A stretch of DNA of 64,000 bases, from the NCBI GenBank assembly GCA_965208975.1, contig CBDBQH010000003.1, positions 1,798,001-1,862,000 of the forward strand, given 5' to 3'. A program made the translations under genes and the position numbers. Positions within the stretch are counted from its first letter, which is position 1, and each line of letters begins with the position of its first letter. The notes beneath the pieces are model-generated. The model had not been told where the DNA came from and ran no database searches. It saw nothing but the letters and a program-made list of their open reading frames with translations. This document shows positions 8,727 through 17,112 of this stretch, in pieces. The DNA comes from G963663315 sp965208975. GTDB lineage: Bacteria; Pseudomonadota; Gammaproteobacteria; Arenicellales; Poriferihabitantaceae.

Positions 8727-10171
8727 GTTTCTGAGCGCCGGCCGTCAGCCGTTTCCCGGAGCGTTCCGGGTTTGACGCATTTCGCCACGGTGACCGGCTT
8801 CAATGTTCTCGGGGTTGCGCTTGTGGGCAGGATTTTCCCGACCTGCAAGGTAATCTGTTCGCGCTCCGGTTTGCCGTCGAAAAACGAAGTCAGCGCCGCC
8901 ACGCCTGATTCGGTCACGGCGCTGGCGACCAGCTTGCCGGCCGGCTTCAACCGCCCCCAGGCGTAGTCAAGCAATTCGGGCAGCTTGCCAGGGCCGCCGC
9001 TGCCGCCGATAAAGACGCAGTCCGGAGCCGGCAGGGCCGCACAGCTTGCCGGCGCCAGACCGTGGATCGGGGTCAGGTTCAGGCTGGCGCCGAAGCGTTC
9101 GCTGTTGGTGATGAGATGCCCGATACGGGCTGCAGATTGCTCGATCGCGTAAATCCGGCCACCATGGTTCCATCTGGCCCACTCGACACTGACACTGCCA
9201 CAGCCGGCGCCGACATCCCAGGCGATTTCGCCATTTTCCGGAGACATCAGGGACAGGATCGTCAGGCGGGTTTCGCGTTTGCTGATCATGCCGTAGCCGG
9301 GTTTTGCGCCAGTCGAGAAAAGGTGATCGGCAATACCGGGAAAAGCGGGCAAGGTCCATGTCGCCAGCCCCGGCTCGCGCCGCAGATCAATGATACAGAC
9401 ATTCAGCGCATGAAACTCCGGCTGCCCGCAGCAGGGGCGCCCCGAAGCGCCCCGGCGCTCCCCGCTCAGAGCCGACCCTTGATCGGAGCGGGGAGCGGCG
9501 GCAGGCTTTTCCTCTACGGACAGAGAGGAAAGAGCGCTCGCCGAAAACTGCCGGATTCGCTGTTCGGCGCTGCCCATGGCCTCGCATACCCGGATGACGG
9601 ATGAACCATAACCCTGTCTCGCCAGTTCCCCGGCAATGGCCGCCGGAGCGCTGTCGCGGTCGGTGAAAACCGCGAGCCGTTGATGTTGTCTGAGATGTCG
9701 GCGCAGGGTATGCAGAGGTCGTCCATGCAGGCTGACGACTTCCGTCTGCCGCCATGACAGGCCGAGCGCGTGAAAACAGGATTGAACGCTTGAAATGTTC
9801 GGATGAAACCGCAGTTTGTCCCTTGCGATCCATCGCCCCAGCCATTCGCCGATGCCGTAAAACAGCGCGTCTCCAGAAGCCAGCGTCACGATTCGGCAAG
9901 ACTGGTTGGCAATGAGCATTTCGCGCAACCCGCAAAGCGGAGAAGGGAAGACTACCTTGCGGGCATCGCTTTGGAGCTCCGCAATCTGATGAAAATGACG
10001 TTCCGAGCCATAGATCAGTTGCGCTTGGGCCAGGTCCGCGACCGCGTCTTTTGACAGCAGGGCCTTGTCGGCGCAGCCCAGACTGACTACGCTGAGCGGC
10101 GGCCCGCGCCACTCAAGCGGCGCCGGCGGTATCGGCAAAGCGTCCCCCGGCGCGATGGATGACGCTAACAT
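8723..10171 (-). CDS. cobL: Precorrin-6Y C5,15-methyltransferase (decarboxylating), CbiE-CbiT fusion
   Basis: This is a two-domain enzyme that methylates C-5 and C-15 and decarboxylates the C-12 acetate of precorrin-6B/6Y. Residues about 25-235 are the CbiE tetrapyrrole methylase (VVSLGCADKALLSKDAV; IVTLASGDALFYGIGEWLGR). Residues about 285-450 are the CbiT class I SAM methyltransferase (KRETRLTILSLMSPENGEIAWD, then DVGAGCGSVSVEWAR and VFIGGSGGPGKLPELLDYAW). The inter-domain segment (about 236-285) is rich in Ala, Ser, Gly and Arg, longer than usual, and looks unstructured. The 3' end overlaps cobI; the 5' end overlaps cobH by 7 bp. Confidence 0.94.
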   Translation of the reverse strand: MLASSIAPGDALPIPPAPLEWRGPPLSVVSLGCADKALLSKDAVADLAQAQLIYGSERHFHQIAELQSDARKVVFPSPLCGLREMLIANQSCRIVTLASGDALFYGIGEWLGRWIARDKLRFHPNISSVQSCFHALGLSWRQTEVVSLHGRPLHTLRRHLRQHQRLAVFTDRDSAPAAIAGELARQGYGSSVIRVCEAMGSAEQRIRQFSASALSSLSVEEKPAAAPRSDQGSALSGERRGASGRPCCGQPEFHALNVCIIDLRREPGLATWTLPAFPGIADHLFSTGAKPGYGMISKRETRLTILSLMSPENGEIAWDVGAGCGSVSVEWARWNHGGRIYAIEQSAARIGHLITNSERFGASLNLTPIHGLAPASCAALPAPDCVFIGGSGGPGKLPELLDYAWGRLKPAGKLVASAVTESGVAALTSFFDGKPEREQITLQVGKILPTSATPRTLKPVTVAKCVKPGTLRETADGRRSET

Positions 10172-10803
10172 CGGATGCCCCTGCCCAGCCGCGCCAGCGT
10201 GTTGAATGCCGCCGCCGCCAGAGGGCTACCGCCGCTTCGCCCCAGAATCGTGATGTATTCAATGCCCAGCCCGGCTTGATGATCGACCAGATATTGCTTG
10301 GATTCAGCAGCGCCGACAAAACCCACCGGAATGCCAATCACCAGCGCCGGTTTTGCCGCGCCTTCTTCCAGCAATTCCATCAGCCGGAACAGCGCGGTCG
10401 GGGCGTTGCCGACAATCGCAATACTGCCCGCGAGATACGGCAACCAGGACTGCACCGCGGTCATTGACCGCGATTGGTTGTTTTGCCGGGCCACATCAGC
10501 CACCGCCGGGTCATTCAGGAAACAGCGCGGCGGCTTGTCCAGGAACCGTTTACTCAAGCCGTACCGCACCATTTCCGTGTCGCACAGGATGTCACAGCCG
10601 GCATCCAGCGCGGCCATCCCCGCCGCCACCGCGTTGCGGCTGAATCGAACCTGCCGCGCGATCTCCGGATAGCTACAGGTATGCACCAGCCGCATCACCA
10701 CCTGGCGTTGCTGCCCGGAAAATCCGCGCAGGTCGGTTGCTTCGCGAATCATGGCGAAGGATTGAGCCTCGATTCGGGCCGGGTCTTTCAGGTAATCATC
10801 CAC
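10165..10803 (-). CDS. cobH: Precorrin-8X methylmutase
   Basis: CobH/CbiC moves the methyl group from C-11 to C-12, giving hydrogenobyrinate. The conserved HTCSYPEIARQVRFS segment carries the proposed catalytic histidine (His41). Further family blocks are GCDILCDTEMVRYGLSKRF, SIAIVGNAPTALFRLMELLE and PALVIGIPVGFVGAAESKQ. It is the first gene of the eight-gene minus-strand operon, and the ~215 bp upstream hold its promoter. I searched that leader for the conserved box of the cobalamin riboswitch and did not find one, so control must be different. Length (212 residues) is normal. Confidence 0.94.
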   Translation of the reverse strand: MDDYLKDPARIEAQSFAMIREATDLRGFSGQQRQVVMRLVHTCSYPEIARQVRFSRNAVAAGMAALDAGCDILCDTEMVRYGLSKRFLDKPPRCFLNDPAVADVARQNNQSRSMTAVQSWLPYLAGSIAIVGNAPTALFRLMELLEEGAAKPALVIGIPVGFVGAAESKQYLVDHQAGLGIEYITILGRSGGSPLAAAAFNTLARLGRGIRC

Positions 10804-10918
10804 GCGCGCATTCTAACGGCAATCGCCGGGAATATACAGCAATCATTCAACCGCTTATATAAGCCTCAAATAAAAAATGGGGAGACGGATTGAGGGACGG
10901 ATTGAGGGATGGTGGATT

Positions 10919-10978
10919 GAGGGATAGTTGATTTTTCGCCCTGTTCCTGATACAAATAACTATAATTCCAGTCATTAG
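10919..10978. repeat. 60 bp direct repeat, copy A (left border of the toxin-antitoxin block)
   Basis: This stretch is nearly the same as 13429-13489: five mismatches and one single-base indel over 60 bases, starting GAGGGATAGTTGATTTTTCG and including ACAAATAACTATAAT. It precedes hipB by 45 bp and carries a TATAAT hexamer at 10961-10966 that could be a -10 element, although no good -35 box sits at the right distance. Just upstream, GGATTGAGGGA is repeated three times (10887-10925) with small variations. Confidence 0.75.
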
Positions 10979-11022
10979 ATATTTTAATGACTACTTTTTA
11001 AGTCTTTTTCTTTCAGATATGA

Positions 11023-11358
11023 ATGATGGCGAAGAAACGAGCCTACTCCCGATACGCCCAGGAAGCCGCTGTGCTGTTGGGAGAACAGATCAAGCTGGGG
11101 CGCAAGCAGCGGCAGTGGACCGAGCAGAATCTCGCGGACCGGGCAGGCATTTCCAGAGCTACCTTGCAAAAAATCGAACAGGGTGAAATGGGCTGCGCTG
11201 TTGGCTTGATTTTTGAGGTCGCGACACTCGTTGGCGTGAAATTGTTTGAACCGGGCAATATACCACTATCAAACCATATCGAACATACTCGGGACAAAAT
11301 CGCGCTGTTGCCTCAACGTATAAGAGCCAGGGCAAAGATGGTTTACGATGATTTCTGA
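11023..11358 (+). CDS. HipB-like XRE-family antitoxin / repressor
   Basis: This is a small DNA-binding protein of 111 residues. A Cro/C1-type helix-turn-helix spans about residues 20-75 (GEQIKLGRKQRQWTEQNLAD, then AGISRATLQKIEQGEMG and GLIFEVATLVGVKLF). It overlaps the start of hipA by 11 bp, the usual layout for HipB-HipA pairs, where HipB binds the operator and neutralises the kinase. Two ATG codons are adjacent at 11023 and 11026. The promoter probably lies in the direct repeat just upstream, so autoregulation there is likely but is inferred. Confidence 0.88.
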   Translation: MMAKKRAYSRYAQEAAVLLGEQIKLGRKQRQWTEQNLADRAGISRATLQKIEQGEMGCAVGLIFEVATLVGVKLFEPGNIPLSNHIEHTRDKIALLPQRIRARAKMVYDDF

Positions 11359-12610
11359 CCGTGATCAACAAGCCTTTGTCTGGATCTGGCTACCAGACGA
11401 AACCGAACCAGTAGTCGCCGGACGATTGGCAGACTATAACGGCAGTATTCTGTTCAACTATGGTAAAAGCTACCTTGAGCGAGTCCAGGACAACAAACCT
11501 GTCATACCGATCTATGAGCCGGAATTGCCGTTGCAGGCGGGAGCATTGCCTCTGCTCGAAGGTCTGACCATGCCTGGCTGCATTCGGGATGCCGCGCCCG
11601 ATGCATGGGGGCGACGTGTGATTATCAACAAAAAGCTTGGGCTTAAAGGCACAGGCACGGATACAGTCGGACTGAATGAACTGACCTATCTCCTGGAATC
11701 TGGATCTGACCGTATCGGCGCGCTTGATTTTCAGCGTTCACCAACCGAATATATTCCGCGTGTCGTGAACAACGTCAGTATGGAAGAGCTGATCGAATCC
11801 GCCGGACGGGTCGAAAGAGGTATCCCCCTCACGCCAGAACTGGATCAAGCATTATTGCATGGCAGTTCTGTCGGTGGCGCTCGCTCCAAAGCCCTGGTTC
11901 AGGATCATGGTAAAAAATATGTCGCAAAGTTCTCATCTGGCGCTGACCTTTACAATGTGGTCAAGACTGAGTTCATCGCTATGAGGCTGGCGCTTTTGGC
12001 TGGACTGGATGTCGCTCCCGTAAAGCTTACCAGGGCAGCCAATAAAGATGTGCTCCTGATTGAGCGATTTGACCGGGTTTGGCAAGAAAACGACTGGTCA
12101 CGCAAATCTGTAGTCTCCGCGCTTACGCTATTCGGACTGGATGACATGATGGCTCGATATGCCAGCTATGAAACGCTTGCTGAAATTATTCGTCAACGTT
12201 TTACAAACCCAAGGGATACGCTGAAGGAGCTATTCGCGCGGCTCGTCTTCAACATTCTGTGTGGCAATACCGACGACCATGCGCGAAACCATGCCGCATT
12301 CTGGAATGGCCGTACACTGGACTTGACTCCAGCCTATGATATTTGTCCGCAGGGACGCACTGGTAACGAGGCTTCGCAAGCCATGCTGATTTGCGGAAAC
12401 AATAATCTCAGTCAGCTTGAAATCTGTCTGGAAGCCGCTCACAATTTCCTGTTATCTGAAAATGATGCTCGCGCGACCTTCGACAATCTTACAGGAACGA
12501 TTATGCAACAATGGGATACGGTTTGTGACGAGGCGGAGTTAAGCGAAGTAGACAGGAGGCTGTTATGGAGGCGGCAATTTCTGAATCCCTTTTCGGTTCA
12601 AGTTGAGTAG
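11348..12610 (+). CDS. hipA: HipA-type serine/threonine kinase toxin
   Basis: HipA kinases phosphorylate targets such as glutamyl-tRNA synthetase and induce growth arrest or persistence. The 420-residue protein shows the N-terminal HipA_N/couple domain (GRLADYNGSILFNYGKSYLE), a GSSVGGARSKALV loop equivalent to the Gly/Ser-rich nucleotide loop, KYVAKFSSGADLYNVVKTEF, the ERFDR motif, the catalytic segment FNILCGNTDDHARNHAAFW and the metal-binding LTPAYDICP. All key motifs look intact, so it should be active unless bound by the upstream XRE protein. It has a regular full length and no frameshift. Confidence 0.92.
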   Translation: MISDRDQQAFVWIWLPDETEPVVAGRLADYNGSILFNYGKSYLERVQDNKPVIPIYEPELPLQAGALPLLEGLTMPGCIRDAAPDAWGRRVIINKKLGLKGTGTDTVGLNELTYLLESGSDRIGALDFQRSPTEYIPRVVNNVSMEELIESAGRVERGIPLTPELDQALLHGSSVGGARSKALVQDHGKKYVAKFSSGADLYNVVKTEFIAMRLALLAGLDVAPVKLTRAANKDVLLIERFDRVWQENDWSRKSVVSALTLFGLDDMMARYASYETLAEIIRQRFTNPRDTLKELFARLVFNILCGNTDDHARNHAAFWNGRTLDLTPAYDICPQGRTGNEASQAMLICGNNNLSQLEICLEAAHNFLLSENDARATFDNLTGTIMQQWDTVCDEAELSEVDRRLLWRRQFLNPFSVQVE

Positions 12611-12729
12611 TGAAGCTCAGGCGAAGCAGTATGAGTTTGATAAAATCCGCTGCATGAACCCTACTTGCGGGAGGCGCTGAAGCAACCCGGTCAGGAACTT
12701 CTATTACCCCGGGAATCATCTTCATCTAA

Positions 12730-13062
12730 TCAGGATCGGACATCAGTTACTGCACCTTGTGTCACCGACTGACGGGGTGTCACGTACTTCGCGACCTCCG
12801 GCCCTGCCTCAATCTCCGCCTGACGTAACTCCCAGGTCTTCTGCAAGTTCAGCCAGAGTTGTGGCGTCGTTCTGAAATACCGAGCCAACCGCAATGCTGT
12901 GTCCGCGCTCACTCCCCGCTGACCATTCAGAATCATCGTCACCCGGTTCACCGGCACACCCAACGCCCTCGACAGTGCGCTGGCCGACAACCCGAGTTCT
13001 TCAAGTTCATCTCGCAAAATTTCGCCCGGATGCACTGGTCGCAACCCATTTTTTATACTCAT
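12730..13062 (-). CDS. higA: HigA-family antitoxin (XRE, VapI-like)
   Basis: This is a 110-residue antitoxin of the HigA/VapI group. The family opening RPVHPGEILRDELEELGLS is followed by the helix-turn-helix (SASALSRALGVPVNRVTMIL, NGQRGVSADTALRLARYF) and TPQLWLNLQKTWELRQAE. I start it at the ATG at 13062, which follows the stop of the upstream higB remnant by 15 bp; a TTG five codons earlier is less likely. The partner toxin is disrupted by two stop codons, so this antitoxin is now an orphan. Confidence 0.9.
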   Translation of the reverse strand: MSIKNGLRPVHPGEILRDELEELGLSASALSRALGVPVNRVTMILNGQRGVSADTALRLARYFRTTPQLWLNLQKTWELRQAEIEAGPEVAKYVTPRQSVTQGAVTDVRS

Positions 13063-13077
13063 AAACCCTGACCTCAA

Positions 13078-13356
13078 TCAATGATAGTCAACGATCTCCA
13101 CATCGTGTGGCCCATCGTCTTTCCAGAAAAAACAAATTCGCCATTGCTGATTGATCCGAATACTATATTGCCCTGCCCGGCTGCCGGATAATCGCTCCAG
13201 TCAATTACTCGGCAAACCCGCCAAATCCTGAATCGCCTCGGCGGAATCCAGAAACGTCAACCGCCGTATCGCCTAGTCGGAAAACCTCTGGAAGCTCCGA
13301 ATCCGCACACCAGAGAAAAATCGTTCAGTTTTACGGTCTTTGAAGCTTCGGATCAT
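13078..13356 (-). pseudogene. higB: HigB/RelE-type toxin pseudogene with two in-frame stops
   Basis: Reading the minus strand from ATG at 13356 gives 92 codons in one frame with the HigB pattern: MIRSFKDRKTERFF at the start, RLTFLDSAEAIQDLAGLPS in the middle, and GQYSIRINQQWRICFFW plus VEIVDYH at the end. It is interrupted by TAG at codon 28 and TGA at codon 52, both single-base changes away from sense codons. There is no frameshift, so decay is recent. HigB toxins are ribosome-dependent mRNA endonucleases; this copy cannot make the full protein. The gene is followed directly by intact higA, the normal higBA order. Confidence 0.85.
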
Positions 13357-13428
13357 GGATTAAAATATTAGCATATTTTTATGGTTTACGTAACCCACAA
13401 GGACACTCACAAGGACATTCCCAGGGGC

Positions 13429-13489
13429 GAGGGATTAGTTGATTTTTCGCCCTGTTCCTGACACAAATAACTATAATGCTGGACATTAG
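13429..13489. repeat. 60 bp direct repeat, copy B (right border of the toxin-antitoxin block)
   Basis: This is the second copy of the repeat at 10919-10978. It lies between the higB remnant and the FMN riboswitch, and its right end forms part of the probable riboswitch promoter. The two copies bracket the hipBA-higBA block of about 2.45 kb, as expected if the block arrived by an event that duplicated its target or by recombination at existing copies. Confidence 0.75.
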
Positions 13490-13509
13490 CGCCTGTCGTT
13501 TTCTATAAT
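13480..13509 (+). promoter_or_regulatory. Candidate sigma-70 promoter for the FMN riboswitch-ribH transcript
   Basis: TGGACA at 13480-13485 matches five of six bases of the -35 consensus, and TATAAT at 13504-13509 is a perfect -10 box with an 18 bp spacer. The transcript would start near 13516, about 20 bases before the first riboswitch helix. This is inferred from consensus matches only. Confidence 0.6.
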
Positions 13510-13535
13510 TGAATCGCGTCATTGGACGTAAAAAA

Positions 13536-13686
<151 letters not shown>

Positions 13687-13783
13687 ACATGTTGCGCCAC
13701 ATTGGTGTGATACGCTGGGGTACGCTGGCGTATGTCATTTCGCGCGCCCTGATTCCTGTCTCTATTTTTTGTGGATAATTGCT

Positions 13784-14260
13784 ATGAATCAGGTCTCGAA
13801 AACTACTCCCCCTATCAGGATCGCCTACATTAAGGCCCAATGGCACGCTGACATCCTGGAAGTTGGTTTTCAGTCATTTGTCGAACGAGTCAGGGAATTG
13901 ACTCAGGGAAAGGCCACGATCGAACTGTTCGAAGTACCAGGCGCACTGGAAATCCCACTACTTGCCAAAAGCCTTGCTGCAAGCGCCGGATACTCCGCCA
14001 TCGTCGGCTCAGCATTCATCGTGGATGGAGGTATTTATCGGCATGAATACGTGGCAAACTCCGTCTTGATGGGTATTATGCAGGTTCAGTTGGAAACAAA
14101 TATACCCATCCTGTCAGCCGTGTTGACCCCGCATAACTATCAAGACACGGATGAACATAACCATTTCTTTCTCGGCCATTTTCAGGTTAAGGGCCAAGAG
14201 GTTGCAAGTGCATGCGTATCAATACTTGGCGTCCACGATGCTATTCGCAAGGTTGTCTGA
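13784..14260 (+). CDS. ribH: 6,7-dimethyl-8-ribityllumazine synthase, probably type II (RibH2-like)
   Basis: RibH condenses 5-amino-6-ribitylaminouracil with 3,4-dihydroxybutanone 4-phosphate in riboflavin synthesis. The 158-residue protein has IAYIKAQWHADILEVGFQSF at the N-terminus, the family block FEVPGALEIPLLAKSLA, GSAFIVDGGIYRHEYVANSV and a late segment LTPHNYQDTDEHNHFFLGHF. The last histidines replace the classical catalytic motif in the way seen in type II enzymes such as Brucella RibH2. The ATG at 13784 is preferred to a TTG five codons earlier. It stands alone behind the riboswitch without other rib genes. Confidence 0.9.
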   Translation: MNQVSKTTPPIRIAYIKAQWHADILEVGFQSFVERVRELTQGKATIELFEVPGALEIPLLAKSLAASAGYSAIVGSAFIVDGGIYRHEYVANSVLMGIMQVQLETNIPILSAVLTPHNYQDTDEHNHFFLGHFQVKGQEVASACVSILGVHDAIRKVV

Positions 14261-14337
14261 TAAAGGCGAGACATACCTATGAATCCGCTCTCGCGCCCGG
14301 ACGGCCGGTTGAACCATTTCGGAACAAGACCATTCCG

Positions 14338-14649
14338 ATGACCCTGTACAATAAAATATATGACGTAGTGAAAAGAATCCCGGCGGGCAATGTAACCAGC
14401 TATGGGAAAATCGCGCGGATGGTGGGATGTTCCGCCCGTCAGGTTGGTTATGCCATGGCGGCCACCCCGGCAGACGACGACATCCCCTGGCACCGGGTCA
14501 TCAACAGCAAGGGAGAAATCAGCGAGCGCAGGGAAGGAGACGGCGCCTGTTATCAAAGAACCCTGCTGATGGATGAAGGAATTGGATTCGACAAAAATGA
14601 TCGAATTGATTTCGAGCGGTTCGGCTGGATTGAAGCGGAGTTTCCATGA
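14338..14649 (+). CDS. Alkyltransferase-like protein (ATL, MGMT DNA-binding family)
   Basis: ATL proteins bind O6-alkylguanine and flag it for nucleotide excision repair without transferring the alkyl group. The sequence has IPAGNVTSYGKIARMVG, the helix CSARQVGYAMAATPADDD and the motif IPWHRVINSKGEIS. Tryptophan replaces the acceptor cysteine of PCHRV, the hallmark of ATL against true MGMT. I start at the ATG at 14338 (MTLYNKIYDVVKRIP); the open frame continues upstream but without homology. The stop overlaps the pdxA start by 4 bases, so it is co-transcribed with pdxA and rsmA. Confidence 0.9.
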   Translation: MTLYNKIYDVVKRIPAGNVTSYGKIARMVGCSARQVGYAMAATPADDDIPWHRVINSKGEISERREGDGACYQRTLLMDEGIGFDKNDRIDFERFGWIEAEFP

Positions 14650-15671
14650 CCTCCTTGACTACCATGTCTGAGCCACAAATTATAATCAGTAGCGGTGAAC
14701 CGGCGGGTATCGGCCCGGATATCGTCATCCAGGCGCTGCAACACCCGATATCCGGTCGCCTGGCCGTCACTGGCGACCGGCGCCTGATGCGGCAGCGGTC
14801 GGCGCAGCTGGGCATTGATACAGAAATATCCCTGGTTGATGACCCATCATCCATCATCCCCCATGAACCCGGCCATATCCAGGTGATACCGATTGCATTA
14901 TCGGCGCCGGCAACCGCCGGACAACTGAACCCGGATAACAGCCAGTATGTGATTGATTGCATCAACCGGGCGACAGACCTGTGTCAGAATGGTTGTTTCC
15001 AGGGGATGGTGACTGCCCCGGCGCATAAAGGCGTGATCAATGACAGTGGCATCCGCTTCTCCGGGCATACGGAATGGATTGCACAACGAACCCGGCGCCC
15101 TCAGCCGGTCATGATGCTGGCCAGCGACTCGCTGCGGGTCTGTCTGGCTACGACGCATCTGCCACTGAGCGAAGTCCCGCGGAACATCACCCGGCACGGC
15201 CTCGAAGCGGTTATTGAAGTCATGCACTCCGGTATTTCAACGCTGTATGGCATTCCCGACCCGGTGATTGGCGTGTGCGGACTCAATCCCCATGCCGGTG
15301 AGGGTGGTCATCTGGGCACAGAGGAAATCACCATCATCGAACCGGCCCTGAATCATTTGCGGAAAAAAGGGCTGAACCTGGTTGGCCCCTTGCCCGCAGA
15401 TACGGCTTTCACCCAAAATGTTTTAAGCGCCATTGATGGAGTGCTGGCGATGTATCATGACCAGGGGCTGCCGGTGATCAAACACAGCGGATTCGGCACA
15501 GTGGTCAACGTGACGCTGGGTCTGCCGATTATCCGTACCTCGGTAGACCATGGCGCCGCCCTTGACCTGGCAGGGAGCGGTGCGGCCAGTGAAACCAGTT
15601 TGCTGTCGGCGATCAACCTTGCGCTGAAATTTGCCGGACAGGCACAGGCGAGAGAGCGGGGGACGATTTGA
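14646..15671 (+). CDS. pdxA: 4-hydroxythreonine-4-phosphate dehydrogenase
   Basis: PdxA oxidises 4-hydroxy-L-threonine 4-phosphate in the DXP-dependent pyridoxal 5'-phosphate route. Diagnostic segments are SSGEPAGIGPDIVIQAL near the N-terminus, GMVTAPAHKGVIND, FSGHTEWIAQRT, GVCGLNPHAGEGGHLGTEE and MYHDQGLPVIKHSGFG, which include the metal-binding histidines. Full length at 341 residues (a second ATG is seven codons in). It overlaps the upstream ATL gene (ATGA) and the downstream rsmA (TTGA), a tight pdxA-rsmA unit as in many gammaproteobacteria. Confidence 0.96.
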   Translation: MTSLTTMSEPQIIISSGEPAGIGPDIVIQALQHPISGRLAVTGDRRLMRQRSAQLGIDTEISLVDDPSSIIPHEPGHIQVIPIALSAPATAGQLNPDNSQYVIDCINRATDLCQNGCFQGMVTAPAHKGVINDSGIRFSGHTEWIAQRTRRPQPVMMLASDSLRVCLATTHLPLSEVPRNITRHGLEAVIEVMHSGISTLYGIPDPVIGVCGLNPHAGEGGHLGTEEITIIEPALNHLRKKGLNLVGPLPADTAFTQNVLSAIDGVLAMYHDQGLPVIKHSGFGTVVNVTLGLPIIRTSVDHGAALDLAGSGAASETSLLSAINLALKFAGQAQARERGTI

Positions 15672-16453
15672 ACAAACCGGCCCCACGAAAACGATTCGGA
15701 CAGCATTTTCTGACCGATTCACAGGTTCTGGACAGAATGATCCGGGCGTTTTCGCCACAAAGCGATCAGGTGATTCTGGAGATCGGTCCCGGCGCTGGCG
15801 TGTTGACCGAAAAGCTGCTGGAGCATGTCGATCATCTGGTGGCAGTTGAGCTGGACCGCGACCTGGTGGCGTTACTCAACCGGAAATTTGACTCCCGGAA
15901 ATTGACCGTAATCCAGCAGGACGTACTGACGCTGGACATCGGAGCGCTGTGTGCCGACCATGCGGCTGCCCGACCAATCAGGAAAATCCGGGTGATTGGC
16001 AATCTCCCCTATAACATATCGACCCCTCTGTTATTCCACCTGATTGATAACGCCGGATTCATCCAGGACATGATGTTGATGCTGCAAAAGGAAGTGGCCT
16101 CGAGATTATCCGCCGGTCCGGATAGCAAGCGCTATGGTCGCCTGTCGGTCATGGCCGGTCTGGCGCTGCAATGCGAATGCCTGTTTGATGTCGGCCCCGA
16201 GTCCTTTGCTCCTCCCCCCCAGGTCCACTCAACGGTTGCGAGGCTTTATCCGAAGCCAATACGCAAGGACATCCACGATCACCGCAGGTTGAACCACATT
16301 GTCAGACAGGCATTTTCCCAACGCCGCAAAACCCTGAGAAATTCATTGAAAAACCTGGTTTCGGAATCCCGGTTTGCAAATGCGGGGATTGATTCCTCGC
16401 TGAGAGCCGAGAAACTCAGCATTGAACAATTCATCTCCCTGTCAAACACCTGA
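15668..16453 (+). CDS. rsmA: 16S rRNA (adenine1518-N6/adenine1519-N6)-dimethyltransferase
   Basis: RsmA (KsgA) dimethylates two adjacent adenosines in the 3' hairpin of 16S rRNA during small-subunit maturation. It has the opening RKRFGQHFLTDSQVLDRMI, the SAM loop LEIGPGAGVLTEKLLE, the catalytic IGNLPYNISTPLLFHL and the C-terminal FSQRRKTLRNSLKNL. Initiation is at TTG (15668), overlapping the pdxA stop; no ATG occurs before the conserved N-terminus. 261 residues is normal for the family. Unlike in enterobacteria, apaG does not follow. Confidence 0.95.
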   Translation: MNKPAPRKRFGQHFLTDSQVLDRMIRAFSPQSDQVILEIGPGAGVLTEKLLEHVDHLVAVELDRDLVALLNRKFDSRKLTVIQQDVLTLDIGALCADHAAARPIRKIRVIGNLPYNISTPLLFHLIDNAGFIQDMMLMLQKEVASRLSAGPDSKRYGRLSVMAGLALQCECLFDVGPESFAPPPQVHSTVARLYPKPIRKDIHDHRRLNHIVRQAFSQRRKTLRNSLKNLVSESRFANAGIDSSLRAEKLSIEQFISLSNT

Positions 16454-16478
16454 CCGCAACTCCATTTTCCGCTATAAT
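16450..16478 (+). promoter_or_regulatory. Candidate promoter upstream of the tetranucleotide tract
   Basis: CTGACC (16450-16455) and a perfect TATAAT (16473-16478) are separated by 17 bp. A transcript from here would run through the GCCA tract and the palindromic repeats into the large surface-protein gene. This is based on consensus only; the -35 box matches four of six bases. Confidence 0.4.
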
Positions 16479-16549
16479 CCCCGCCCTCCAACCGAAAGAA
16501 CATTAAGATCAAGACCCGGAACATGAACATGACCGAAAGAGAATCCGCC

Positions 16550-17105
<556 letters not shown>

Positions 17106-17112
<7 letters not shown>

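Noticed and set aside
10804..11022. Cobalamin riboswitch ahead of the cob operon
   Set aside because: The leader was read on the minus strand for the conserved B12 box and stems; none is present.
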